Positions 43,306-52,195 of a stretch of 64,000 nt of DNA are shown piece after piece. A program made the translations under genes and the position numbers. Numbering within the stretch: position 1 is the first letter of the stretch; the number at the start of each line of letters is the position of its first letter. The notes below the pieces were generated by a model. That model was not told the origin of the DNA. It did not search any database and was given only the letters and a program-made list of their open reading frames with translations. The stretch lies in the NCBI GenBank assembly GCA_016715065.1, contig JADKBN010000031.1, forward strand, positions 506,333 to 570,332. The letters are read 5' to 3'. The stretch is from Fibrobacterota bacterium (lineage in GTDB: Bacteria > Fibrobacterota > Fibrobacteria > UBA5070).

Positions 43306-46300
43306 ATGGCATCGCCAGGCCGTGGAAAAAATGTTGAAGGTCAATCAAAAGGTCTCAAGCCAATAGCAAATAGCTGGAAGTCGATGTTTATTGGTTGGGG
43401 CTTGGAAGGCACTGATAAGGACATTGAGGGAGGACCGATAGTGCTCCCTCTGCCATTTGTAAAATTCAATACGGACAAAAAATTCAGGGCCAGTCATGCC
43501 ATGACTGATTATAATGCGGAATTCAAGGAAAATAAACATGAACAGCAATTCGAATTCGAGCGAAAAGAATCGAAATTTCTTAGGGTGTTGAAAGAGCGGA
43601 ATTTCGGGGCTTTCGAAAAAAAGGATCTTGTAGATCTCGCAGAAATGTATGACGAGTACAATGAGGAGGTTAGTGATTCGCACAAAGATCCCGTAGGGAT
43701 TGTTGTTGCTGAAATAAGCCAATGGGTCTGCATTAAAATTGAGAAAATGACCCCGTCTGATCCACCTGCTCAAATCCACTTGTGGGGATTTTTGCAGCCG
43801 AGGGGGTTTAATGGCGAGGAGGTGATGAGTCTTCAGGATTACAATCCTTTTAGCGGATCTGCAACACAAAAGGATGAAGCAGACCATCTTGGGACTTCTG
43901 TTTCTGATGACCGACGATCTGGTTGGTGCGAGTACTTTATTCATTGTGGAACCAAGACTGTGCATCGTATTATACACAAACCAGATGGGAGCCGAGACAA
44001 GGAGGTTGTTCCTGACACGGATTTTAAATTTTACACCCAATGGCTGGAGAGTACAGTCAACGAAAAGGGGAAAACCCGACTGGTTTCGACAAAATTCATA
44101 GGCCACATTGTAAAGTTAAAAATCAAAATCACGAATGAATTGACAAAAGGGGATATAAATGCAAATAAAGAAATGCAAGATCTCCGAAAAAAGCAATTTG
44201 AGAAACTAGGCACGGGTCAGCCGATTAGAGATGAAGATATCCCGAAAAATCCGGAGCAAATGGTGGAAATTGGCTGCTGGCTAAAAGTGTGGGTTCGAAA
44301 TGCTTTGTGTGCATGGGAAGTCTTTCCAGCAGATGATCGCTCGAATAAGGTTGTGCATTCAATGGATAATACGGATATAGGAGCAAGTATTTATGGAAAT
44401 ACAAGCAAAAAGATACGTGTTGATACGCCATTTCCATGGCGCAATCACGGTTTTCTTCGGGGTAGAATCGTTAGTGGAGAATCTATATCGGCAACAGAAA
44501 TACCAAAGCCGTCGGATTTGGTCCCACTGTATGTTGCTTTGGTGACGGAAGAGGGCAAAAAGCATATTGATGATCTGATCACCTATTTGGAAGCTCCGCA
44601 CGAAAATGACAAATCTGCATTTAAGCAAATTGCCTCAGGTGCGGTAGGGTTTTTAGGTAATTCCTTTGTTTCGTTGATCTTGTATTATGGGATGAAGGAA
44701 TATCTCAATAGGGAGGGAATTGCCGTTCCGGATAGCACCACAACGACGAGGATTTTTGAGGAAGAGAGAAAGGAAAGAATCCAGGGAAGGATCAAATTCA
44801 TCCAATCCTTGCTTCGATTCTTTGATGTGCCGAACAAGTTTGCTTCCTTTGGGGTTTCAGGGTTTCGGGCGACCTCACTGGAAGCGCTACGCAACGAGGC
44901 CAAGAACCGTCCAGGATTATTCAAGCTGTATTCCACAGTATTCAGTACACAACTGGACATGGCCCTCTGTTTGCATCCTTCCTTGATGAATGACTTGGTG
45001 GCGGATAGCCTCCAAGCAAGAAGCGAAGCTTTGCGAGGTTATTTAGGGCAATCTCCTTCCCAGGGGAACGCGGCAAATCAAAATGGTCCAATAGAAAACC
45101 TCAAAGAAAAATTGAAGGCATTTCCTAATCCAGAACTTCAGACGCTCAGTATCGATTTGTCGTTTCCTCTGGCGTCCTATTCAAAAACGGAGTATTTTCC
45201 CAAGCCGTTTGGGATGCTGCTGACTATCCCTTTCGTTCCGCCGATCCCAGTTGGATTTGGGTCAATCAAATTTTCTCAGCAAGCTTCCTTGGATTTGAAT
45301 TTACAGATCTATTGGAATCCGAATGCTTTTGGCCTGGGGTTTGGATTCAGCATTGGGGAAAATTCCGGGTTGCGAATTGGGGTAGAGGTTTGTGCGCTTT
45401 GGGCGGTCTTGGCCCGGCCAGACTACATTCCCGCAGGGAGCCAATCCCATTCCACGCACAACAATCCTGGGTCCGGGCATTCTCCCCAAGCAGCCGCCGC
45501 ACAAGAGATTTCCAGAATCGACAATCGGGCACAAAGCGGGCAGGCGGCGACGAGTGCGGAAATCCAAGAAAGTGTCCTCTTGAGATTGGTACAGAATCTG
45601 CAAGGGGCGATGAATGCGAGTGTAACCATCGATCTTGGCTTGACGGCTGGAGGACATATTGGCTGGAGATTTAATTACGATCGCAAAAAGAAAGAAATAG
45701 ACTTTCAATTTAAGGCATTGGAAGGCAAAGATCTGAAATTTGAGCTGAAAGGCGACCTGACATTTGAAATCAAGTTAGGATTCTTGACATGGGCGTTCAA
45801 AATCGCGGAAATCAATCTTGCACGGCTTACGCCAGAGCAATTCCAGGTTCCTTTGACCGGGGCATTGGCTGGAACAAGAGTCGATTTCGGCCCGGCATTT
45901 ACCTATAAAATGATCGATGAAGTTGGCGATAACCTGTATTTGTTTGTCGGAACAGAGGATGACGATCATTATGGAGTAGCAGGTGGGTACCCACGAGTGG
46001 CCTCTTCCGCTTTGAGATTAAATAATGACCGCGAATTCATCCATTTTGGGGAAACCCGGATGCTCTATTTGACATTTGCTAGTAAAGAATCGACCTTGCC
46101 CAAGATAGATTTCAACGTGTACCGTTCGGAAGGAGTGAACAAAATTCCGAAGAAAGAGCCTGGATTCGTGGGGTGGCCTTTCCTTAGCGCCTCAAAAGCG
46201 CCTTTTGCGGTGGGCAAGGATGTCAACGGGAAACCTGTTCGGCGGTTGGAATATAACATGTCGATATCGTTAAAAACTCTTGGAGATGAGTATCTGGGTG

Positions 46301-46812
46301 CCAGCCTAGAATTGAAAAAAAATCAGGAGCAGACTTGTTACCAATCTGTTAGATTGGCGCGTTCCTTGATTCATAACGAGTATGTTCCAGTTCAGCCAGA
46401 GGCGGTTCTTTTCTCCAAAGGGCGCAAATTGGCAAGAGATATTTTGTTGCTACGATCCCCTAAACTTGTTCTGGCTGAAGGTGGGTTTGGCCAAAATGAA
46501 CGCCTCGGACTTTGCTTGACGATTCGGGTAAAAATCCAGAATTTTGATGATGTGGGCCTTTGGGTTAGACTCAGACTTCGCCCGAATGGAACAAAGGGGG
46601 AGGCAATTGATTTTAACAAACAAGAATGGAACTTTATTTCGTTCGAAAAGCGTACGGTGAATTCGCACGTGGTTGAAGGGACGATAAAAATTGAAATGTC
46701 AAAATGCAGCTTGACTTCTGGGAAGCAATTCTCTTTCGATTTAGCGCTTTTCCCGGATAATGAGTGCGTTATGTCAGGCGGGGATAGTTCTGTCGCTATA
46801 TTTACTTCATGA
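43306..46812 (+). CDS. Very large orphan protein, AT-rich (candidate effector)
   Basis: A 1168-aa protein that I do not recognise. It has no signal peptide. The start follows an AGGAG site 17 nt after the LysM gene. Residues about 615-700 are unusually hydrophobic and glycine/proline-rich (FGMLLTIPFVPPIPVGFG; FGLGFGFSIGENSG), which could insert into or cross a membrane, and alternating beta segments follow (SVTIDLGLTAGGHIGWRFNYD). Base use is clearly more AT-rich than in the upstream operon, suggesting horizontal gain. Being last in an adaptor/PAAR/LysM gene run and directly before an array of small lipoproteins, it may be a toxic effector, possibly pore-forming; that is inference. Confidence 0.7.
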   Translation: MASPGRGKNVEGQSKGLKPIANSWKSMFIGWGLEGTDKDIEGGPIVLPLPFVKFNTDKKFRASHAMTDYNAEFKENKHEQQFEFERKESKFLRVLKERNFGAFEKKDLVDLAEMYDEYNEEVSDSHKDPVGIVVAEISQWVCIKIEKMTPSDPPAQIHLWGFLQPRGFNGEEVMSLQDYNPFSGSATQKDEADHLGTSVSDDRRSGWCEYFIHCGTKTVHRIIHKPDGSRDKEVVPDTDFKFYTQWLESTVNEKGKTRLVSTKFIGHIVKLKIKITNELTKGDINANKEMQDLRKKQFEKLGTGQPIRDEDIPKNPEQMVEIGCWLKVWVRNALCAWEVFPADDRSNKVVHSMDNTDIGASIYGNTSKKIRVDTPFPWRNHGFLRGRIVSGESISATEIPKPSDLVPLYVALVTEEGKKHIDDLITYLEAPHENDKSAFKQIASGAVGFLGNSFVSLILYYGMKEYLNREGIAVPDSTTTTRIFEEERKERIQGRIKFIQSLLRFFDVPNKFASFGVSGFRATSLEALRNEAKNRPGLFKLYSTVFSTQLDMALCLHPSLMNDLVADSLQARSEALRGYLGQSPSQGNAANQNGPIENLKEKLKAFPNPELQTLSIDLSFPLASYSKTEYFPKPFGMLLTIPFVPPIPVGFGSIKFSQQASLDLNLQIYWNPNAFGLGFGFSIGENSGLRIGVEVCALWAVLARPDYIPAGSQSHSTHNNPGSGHSPQAAAAQEISRIDNRAQSGQAATSAEIQESVLLRLVQNLQGAMNASVTIDLGLTAGGHIGWRFNYDRKKKEIDFQFKALEGKDLKFELKGDLTFEIKLGFLTWAFKIAEINLARLTPEQFQVPLTGALAGTRVDFGPAFTYKMIDEVGDNLYLFVGTEDDDHYGVAGGYPRVASSALRLNNDREFIHFGETRMLYLTFASKESTLPKIDFNVYRSEGVNKIPKKEPGFVGWPFLSASKAPFAVGKDVNGKPVRRLEYNMSISLKTLGDEYLGASLELKKNQEQTCYQSVRLARSLIHNEYVPVQPEAVLFSKGRKLARDILLLRSPKLVLAEGGFGQNERLGLCLTIRVKIQNFDDVGLWVRLRLRPNGTKGEAIDFNKQEWNFISFEKRTVNSHVVEGTIKIEMSKCSLTSGKQFSFDLALFPDNECVMSGGDSSVAIFTS

Positions 46813-47112
46813 ATTCGAGATCGGACAGTAAAACAGGCTTCGGGATGATGTAAGTGTATGCGGAAAATGACCGAGAAATGTTGGCTATTCTGCTAGAAGC
46901 AAGCATAAGAAACGGGGTGAATGAGGTGCGCTTTTTGGGTGATCCATTGAATGGAACAGACTTCTAGGGCCTTTCATTCTTTTGGTGGCCAATAGCGCAG
47001 GGTTTGGATTTCGGATAGTCCGTAGCTTTGGTTATGTTATCGTTTCGGGTTGCAAAATCATTGAGTAGTACAAATTCGATGCCCGGAATCTGCTGATTTT
47101 TATAGGCCACCT
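46813..47112. other. Intergenic region without recognised gene
   Basis: About 300 nt between the orphan protein gene and the repeat that carries the first lipoprotein. Stop codons occur in all frames at short intervals, and I see no good ORF, tRNA or terminator. Confidence 0.5.
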
Positions 47113-47878
47113 TTATCCGGTGGCACTATGATCTGAGGGGACTCCCTAGTTTGAAAATCCCGATGGAATAATCTGTATTCTCCAGGACGTACCAGTTTCC
47201 TGTGTCACCTTGCGAATCCCCGCGATTCTTCCTGTGAGATAAACATTCTCTGGGCTGATGTTGCAGATTTGTTTGGATTCGGGCGCATCCTTATCCAATC
47301 CTAACAATTTCATGGATTGATCAAAACAGGCTGAACTTTGGGCGTCTGAACAGAGGTCGACATCGACTTCAAATACTTTGGCGTAATCCGCCTCTGAGCT
47401 GGGGAGAATACGAGTGGTCGAATTGGATTTAAAGCGATTATAGAGTGGCGTATTGATCCATGCCGTCAGAAGAACTTTCTGGCCATGAGAATGGAATACA
47501 AAACCACATTTGTTTCGGGAGCTGTAATCAACGTTCACTGGATCTGTCCCGGAAGGCCAGAGGTCCTTGAACGTGAACTCCTTCCCAAGGTATTTCTTTT
47601 CTGCGCTGTCAATGTTGGTCTCGCTCGCAATGACACCTAACGAAATCGCCAACTTCTTGTTTACGTGCCCAAACGTCTTACCTTTCGCTTTTGGTCCATC
47701 TCCGCACGAGAAGAGTGGAGCAGATAGCGTGAACGCTGCGAGAAATAACATTAGCGTGTGGAGGTATTTCCTGTGAAGCGGGAGTCGAGCTGCAGGATTG
47801 AGCACTTGGGCCTCCTAGTTGTTTGGGTTGTGATGGAAAATTAGATAATCAGGTTCTGCATGGATCTTTGATGCGTGG
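47113..47878 (-). repeat. 766-bp direct repeat carrying lipoprotein A1 and its leader
   Basis: This unit reappears at 51212-51977 with a constant offset of 4099 nt, that is, with no insertions or deletions but with scattered substitutions. It includes the lipoprotein gene, about 33 nt after its stop and about 73 nt before its GTG start. Confidence 0.85.
47146..47805 (-). CDS. Small lipoprotein A1 of the G-x-x-(N/D)-end family
   Basis: A 219-aa predicted lipoprotein with a GTG start preceded by a strong AGGAGG site 5-6 nt upstream. The signal peptide ends in a lipobox L-F-S-C. The mature part has Y-L-G-K-E-F-T-F-K-D-L, a W-x-N-T segment, D-V-D-L-C and several paired cysteines, and it ends P-S-G-F-S-N. 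The GK-x-(V/I/F/L)-T start and the ITG/ISG/TGR strand near the end recall an OB-fold, but this is a guess. It is the intact sister of the disrupted gene at 51245 (same length) and of the gene at 56055. Exposure to the periplasm would suit an immunity role against the neighbouring effector island; not proven. Confidence 0.75.
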   Translation of the reverse strand: MLNPAARLPLHRKYLHTLMLFLAAFTLSAPLFSCGDGPKAKGKTFGHVNKKLAISLGVIASETNIDSAEKKYLGKEFTFKDLWPSGTDPVNVDYSSRNKCGFVFHSHGQKVLLTAWINTPLYNRFKSNSTTRILPSSEADYAKVFEVDVDLCSDAQSSACFDQSMKLLGLDKDAPESKQICNISPENVYLTGRIAGIRKVTQETGTSWRIQIIPSGFSN

Positions 47879-47947
47879 GGTGATATTGATGGATGGTCCA
47901 ATGCTTCAGATTTCACAGATCGAAGGTTGTAAGATCAGGTCGGGTGT

Positions 47948-48553
47948 TCAGTCAGAGAGCCCTGTCGGGACAAGATGCACTTCGAAAATCTTGGTTCCAG
48001 GATAAATGCCTGCGACCAATCCCGAAATGGACAGCTTTTTGAAGTCAAATGGGCATTTGTACACTTCGTACCTGGGGTCGTTTGGGTACCCACATACGTA
48101 GACCACCTGCGGAGTGCAGACATCAAATGGGAGGGTAAGAATTCCAGCAGCTGCAATGGAATCGGAAGGCGCAAAGAATGTGTCGTCCTGCGGCAGAATG
48201 GTATTCTTTGGCTCCGTATTAAACCAAACGGTCAGTCCGAAGTAGTCGGTATCGTTAGGTTTATAAAAGTTTCCACAAATTCCGGTTTGTGAGCCCTCTT
48301 CTAGGATCTCTCCGGTTCCAGTCGGTTTCAGTTGCGTGAGGGTTATCCGCTTGCCAAGGTATTTTTCCACAAAGTTTGGCTTCTTGGATTCTTCGGCCAG
48401 TTGGGCGAGGGTCATGGAAGAGTCAGGGCGGAAAATTCCTTGCTTGAAGCCTAATGCTCCTGTCGCATTGGATGACTTTTGATCGGCGGAGGGTTTGCAT
48501 CCAACCGAGCTAAAAATAGCGAGAGCCAAAATGATTCTGATCAACCTGCTCAT
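47948..48553 (-). CDS. Small lipoprotein A' of the same family
   Basis: A 201-aa predicted lipoprotein. The ATG at 48553 follows a GGAGG site and gives MSRLIRIILALAIFSSVGC, with Cys19 in a good lipobox. The mature protein carries YLGKRITLTQLKPTG, VWFNTEP, DVCTP and LSISGLVAG, and ends P-T-G-L-S-D, so it belongs to the array family although sequence identity to A1 is low. The frame stays open to 48811 but that extension overlaps the FGE-type gene on the other strand and lacks sense. The intergenic gap to the divergent gene at 48636 is only 82 nt. Confidence 0.75.
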   Translation of the reverse strand: MSRLIRIILALAIFSSVGCKPSADQKSSNATGALGFKQGIFRPDSSMTLAQLAEESKKPNFVEKYLGKRITLTQLKPTGTGEILEEGSQTGICGNFYKPNDTDYFGLTVWFNTEPKNTILPQDDTFFAPSDSIAAAGILTLPFDVCTPQVVYVCGYPNDPRYEVYKCPFDFKKLSISGLVAGIYPGTKIFEVHLVPTGLSD

Positions 48554-48635
48554 TGATTCCTCCAGGAGCGGTAAAATTAGCATCAGAATGACAGAAAAGC
48601 GAGCCAAGACGATTCGCGATATTATTATTGGAGTA

Positions 48636-49466
48636 ATGACGAACGTGAAAATCTGGGTGTTGAGCGCGTGTTTGGTTTCGTCCCAGGTGGCTGGGTACGA
48701 AATGGATGATGACAATGATGGCGTTCCCAATACAGAGGACCTCTGCCAAAGGTCGGAGAAAGACGCGAAGGTAGGTGCGGATGGTTGCCTTGTGGTGCCA
48801 GCGAATGTCAAGGCGCCACTTCCTAGCGGAATGGCAAAAATAGCAAAGGGCTGCTTCTACATGGGGTCAAACGATGGCGAGCTGAATGAACGGCAGACAT
48901 TCTTGATTTGCGTTAAAGCGTTCCAATTGGATCGAACGGAAGTGACACGTGCTGCCTTCAAGAAAGTCATGGGAGTGATCCCAAGTGAAGAGAAAGCTTG
49001 TGGCGACGATTGCCCAGTGGATCAGGTCGATTGGAGCGAAGCAAACAAATATTGTGCGAAGATCGGAAAGCGATTGCCTTCCGAGGCAGAATGGGAGTAT
49101 GCCGCCCGGGCTGGTTGGACCTCAAAGTGGTCCTGGGGCAATGAAAAATTGGATGCCCTTCGGCATGCATGGTTTGTCGGTAGTTCTGGAGGTCAATTGC
49201 AGCCCGTGGGCAAAAAGCGTCCCAATGCTTGGGGATTGTTCGACATGTTCGGAAATGCCTCAGAATGGACTGCCGATTGGTTTGGGGATTACTTGCCTCC
49301 CACACCAGTGGGAATACCGATCACTCCGAAAACGGGCGAAGTCTGCGTGGTCCGAGGGGGACATTTTAACAGCAGTGTTCGGGAATTACGTTCGGCATTA
49401 CGGAGCTGGGCTCCACCTGATCTTCGAGACGTGGGTTTGGGGTTTCGGTGTGCGACTTCAAAGTAG
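48636..49466 (+). CDS. Secreted FGE-sulfatase-fold protein (SUMF1-like) with TSP3-like N-terminus
   Basis: A 276-aa exported protein: signal peptide MTNVKIWVLSACLVSSQVAG, then a calcium-binding thrombospondin-3-like stretch (DDDNDGVPNTEDLC), then a full SUMF1/FGE-type domain with KGCFYMGSNDGE, FQLDRTEVTRAAFKKVM, VDWSEANKYCAKIGKRLPSEAEWEYAARAG, FDMFGNASEWTADW and VVRGGHFNS, ending in GLGFRCATSK. This C-type-lectin-like fold is used for formylglycine generation or simply for binding; the active-site cysteines cannot be assigned here. The frame is open from 48495, but 48636 gives the signal peptide. It is divergent from lipoprotein A'. Confidence 0.82.
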   Translation: MTNVKIWVLSACLVSSQVAGYEMDDDNDGVPNTEDLCQRSEKDAKVGADGCLVVPANVKAPLPSGMAKIAKGCFYMGSNDGELNERQTFLICVKAFQLDRTEVTRAAFKKVMGVIPSEEKACGDDCPVDQVDWSEANKYCAKIGKRLPSEAEWEYAARAGWTSKWSWGNEKLDALRHAWFVGSSGGQLQPVGKKRPNAWGLFDMFGNASEWTADWFGDYLPPTPVGIPITPKTGEVCVVRGGHFNSSVRELRSALRSWAPPDLRDVGLGFRCATSK

Positions 49467-49685
49467 CCTCTCGGGTACTGAAATCAGGGCGCGGTGCTGG
49501 TGAACGAGGTTGGTAACTGCTGAATATTGCTCGAGAGACTCTAGATCAGTGGGTTACAACTTGTCCGCGGTCAATAGGATCGTCTTGAATGTCCTGGGGG
49601 CAGTGCTCGAAATCGAATAGCTAGTAGATAGTGGCTCTGGGTATTTCAAATAAAGTTACCAAGAAATGGCCAGGCTATCATGAAT

Positions 49686-50294
49686 TTAGTTTGCAATCCC
49701 CGTCGCTATAAAGTGCCAAGAGAGGATCCTGTCTGCGGAGTCTCCGCCAGAAAACAACACTTTTCCCGAAACAAACAAATCTACGGGATCAAACGGACAG
49801 TCAACGCCGGTAGAATCAAGCTTTGATTTGCACCAAAAAACCCCTTCGCTTTTCAGGAAACAGGGAGAAAGATTATTGGAGTAAAAATTCTTTGGGGTCA
49901 CTAGATTCAAATCAACATGCTCCTCTGCTGATATCATATCTTGGACATCCTCAGGCTTGGATATAAAAGCAAAAGAAACTTCTCTTGACCTTACGAGAGC
50001 GGAATCAGAAAATCTGGAAAAGGAGAATTCGCATGTTGTGTGGCCTGTAGTCGTATCCTTCATCCATATTTTCGATGGCCGCAATCCAGTAATTGTGAGG
50101 TCTTTGCCGATGTATTTTTTGGCGGTTTGGTAGTCCATTCCAAATAGCTCGTCCGCGCTGATTGCATTCGATTTGTCGATGGCGCCAATGGTTTTCCCCT
50201 TGAAGGGATAGGAGCTCTTGAAAAGCTCGCACCCCGAAACAATCAGGGTAGCGGTGAGGCCGCAAAGGATCCATTTCCAGTGGGAAGGCTGCAT
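49686..50294 (-). CDS. Small lipoprotein A'' of the same family
   Basis: A 202-aa predicted lipoprotein: MQPSHWKWILCGLTATLIVSGC with Cys22. The ATG at 50294 has a GGAG 8 nt upstream; a further in-frame ATG at 50324 has no site. The mature part has YIGKDLTITGLRPSK, D-L-N-L, C-P-F-D-P-V-D-L-F-V-S-G-K and ends A-T-G-I-A-N, matching the family. No close duplicate is present in the window. Confidence 0.72.
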   Translation of the reverse strand: MQPSHWKWILCGLTATLIVSGCELFKSSYPFKGKTIGAIDKSNAISADELFGMDYQTAKKYIGKDLTITGLRPSKIWMKDTTTGHTTCEFSFSRFSDSALVRSREVSFAFISKPEDVQDMISAEEHVDLNLVTPKNFYSNNLSPCFLKSEGVFWCKSKLDSTGVDCPFDPVDLFVSGKVLFSGGDSADRILSWHFIATGIAN

Positions 50295-50496
50295 CTCAGT
50301 GTCTCCGGTTGTTGTTGGTTTCATGCTGTGGGCGTGAGGAAATTAACAACGGCTGGACAGTTCCGGTTCTCTTTTTGTTCGCCAATTGGCGCATTTCCTG
50401 AATAGCATCACTGAGGTGAATGATTCTTTTGAACTCGATCTGGATGATGCTTGTGAGAAATGGAATTTTCATTCTTGCTTCTGGCTTCTGTAGTAT

Positions 50497-51078
50497 TTAG
50501 TTCGCTATCCCTTCTGCCACCAGATACACATAGTAATCACCATAAAAATCCAATACCTTGCTGACTCGGCCGGTGATCGCCAGTTTCCGGATGTCCAGCG
50601 GGCAGGCGCCTGGGCCGTCCCAGGGATTGAAAGGTGCGTAGCATCCTTTGATTTCGGGCACGTCGCACACGAACAGGGGGAGCTTGAACCTGTTCAAGGT
50701 ATCCTGGGTCCAATGCGGCAAGGAGCTCATGGAGCTGTCCCACAGGCCGGTCATCCGGTCGCTGTAAAACCATGACGTCACCTTGATCCTGCGCGTGGCC
50801 TTGAACTGCAGTTGCCCCAAGCCTGTGATGAATTCGCAGTCGTTTCGGCCATCCCGGACCGGTGCATACAGGCCCTTGACGGTTACCCGCTTTCCAACGA
50901 GCTCCTTCAACGCGGGAAGGGGGGCTTCTTGGGTTTCGCAGAGGTCCAGATCAATGACCGAGTTGGGGTCCACCTCGCCAATTTCGCCGAACATCTTCCA
51001 GCGAATCTCCGCACGCTTCTGGTCGGAGCAGCTGCTCAAGAATAGCCCCAGAAAGCAGGCCAGCGATTGCGCAAGCAC
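50497..51078 (-). CDS. Small lipoprotein B1 of the same family
   Basis: A 193-aa predicted lipoprotein that begins at a GTG (51078): MLAQSLACFLGLFLSSC with Cys17. The n-region lacks basic residues, so the true start is not certain. The mature part has LVGKRVTVKGLYAP, WFYSDRM, FVCDVPEIKGCYAP, CPLDIRKLAITGRVS and ends A-E-G-I-A-N. It is closely similar to the gene at 56840-57415 (SSLPHWTQDTLN and FKLPLFVCDVP are shared). Confidence 0.72.
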   Translation of the reverse strand: MLAQSLACFLGLFLSSCSDQKRAEIRWKMFGEIGEVDPNSVIDLDLCETQEAPLPALKELVGKRVTVKGLYAPVRDGRNDCEFITGLGQLQFKATRRIKVTSWFYSDRMTGLWDSSMSSLPHWTQDTLNRFKLPLFVCDVPEIKGCYAPFNPWDGPGACPLDIRKLAITGRVSKVLDFYGDYYVYLVAEGIAN

Positions 51079-51211
51079 GGGAGAGAGAAGCGAAGGGCAG
51101 TGGATTCGGCGGGATGAGCATACTGGAAAGTTAGCTTCGAAGAAGGCTGAAAAGATCAGATGTGGGGTATTCTTGTGGAGGCCCTGTCGTGCGATTGTTA
51201 GAAGATTTCCA

Positions 51212-51977
51212 TTATCAGGTGGCGCTATGATCTGAGGGGACTCCCTAGTTTGAAAATCCCGATGGAATAATCTGTATTCTCCAGGACGTTCCAGATTCCT
51301 GTGTCAGCTTACGAATTCCAGCGATTCTTCCTGCGAGATAAACATTCTCTGGACTGATGTTGCAGATTTGTTTGGACTCTGGTACATCTTCTCGGAAACC
51401 TGCTAATTTCATGGATTGATCAAAACAGGCTGAACTTTGGGCGTCTGAACAGAGGTCGACATCGACTTCAAAAACTTTGGCGTAATCCGCCTCTGAGCTG
51501 GGGAGTCTACGGTCCGTCACATCGGAATGAAAGCGATTGTAGAGTGGCGTATTGATCCATGCTGTCAAATAAACTTTCTGGACAGGAGATTTGAAAACAA
51601 AACCGCATTTGTTTCGGGAGCTATAATCATCGTTGATTTAGACGGGCGCGCAAGGCCAGAGGTCCTTGAACGTGAACTCCTTCCCAAGGTATTTCTTTTC
51701 TGCGCTGTCAATGTTGGTCTCACTCGCAATGACACCTAACGAAATCGCCTCCTTCTTGTTTACGTTTCCAAACGTCTTGCCTTTCGCTTTTGGTCTATCT
51801 CCGCACGAGACAAGTGGAGTGGATAGCGTGAACGCTGCGAGAAATAACAAAAGCGCGTGGAGGGATTTCCTGTAAAGCGGGAATCGAACTGCAGGATTGA
51901 GCACTTGGGCCTCCTAGTTGTTTGGGTTGTGATGGAAAATTAGATAATCAGGTTCTGCATGGATCTTTGATGCGTGG
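51212..51977 (-). repeat. 766-bp direct repeat, second copy
   Basis: Copy of 47113-47878 (constant offset 4099 nt). It carries the disrupted lipoprotein gene at 51245-51904 and the same leader with the AGGAGG site. Confidence 0.85.
51245..51904 (-). pseudogene. Lipoprotein A copy with a premature TAA
   Basis: It has the same 660-nt length, GTG start, AGGAGG site and lipobox (L-V-S-C) as the gene at 47146-47805 and aligns without gaps, but codon 51640-51638 reads TAA where the intact copies have Asp or Pro (after L-W-P-C-A-P-V). The seven codons around the stop are all changed relative to A1, while the sequence on both sides is well conserved. The rest of the frame up to the S-G-F-S-N end is open. 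It could be a recent pseudogene, or the stop may reflect a local sequence error. Confidence 0.75.
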
Positions 51978-52155
51978 AGCGAGCTTTCCTTTGAGGTCTG
52001 GACGATCATCAGAGAACGCTAGTTTGGAATGTGCTCTCCTTGCGGATGAAGTTTTGATAAGGGTTAGGTTATTGATGCCAGTAGGTGCTTCCAGGTGGCT
52101 TTCGCATCTCAACTAGTTGGCGATTCCGGTGGTAATGAGGATCACTTTCCATTCG
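51968..52155. repeat. 188-bp direct repeat, copy 1 (lipoprotein intergenic spacer)
   Basis: This segment matches 55910-56097 (offset 3942 nt, no length change). It holds the last 14 codons of an A-type lipoprotein gene and the spacer that follows it up to the leader of the next one. It partly overlaps the 766-bp repeat. Confidence 0.75.
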
Positions 52156-52195
52156 CGGTTTTCGCCGTCCCATCTTGGTTGGGTATTGAGCTTGA
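52113..52195 (-). pseudogene. Relic of lipoprotein A3, internal deletion
   Basis: The minus strand reads L-N-T-Q-P-R-W-D-G-E-N-R-E-W-K and continues directly into V-I-L-I-T-T-G-I-A-N and TAG. In the intact gene at 56055 these two parts are separated by about 70 residues, and each lies next to an E-W-K codon run (cgaatggaaa). The deletion thus joined two 10-bp identical sequences. Upstream the frame soon meets a stop, so no start remains. The following 240 nt up to 52439 hold no gene I can support; a plus-strand frame there (to 52391) is open but has no recognisable content. Confidence 0.65.

Noticed and set aside
48554..48811. N-terminal extension of lipoprotein A' to 48811
   Set aside because: It overlaps the signal peptide region of the FGE-type gene on the other strand, while the ATG at 48553 has a GGAGG site and starts a perfect lipoprotein signal.
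51922..52116. Short plus-strand frames (51922-52116 and 55852-56058) with similar products ending S-H-L-N
   Set aside because: They look conserved because they lie in the 188-bp direct repeat; they run antisense to a lipoprotein end and spacer, without a ribosome site.
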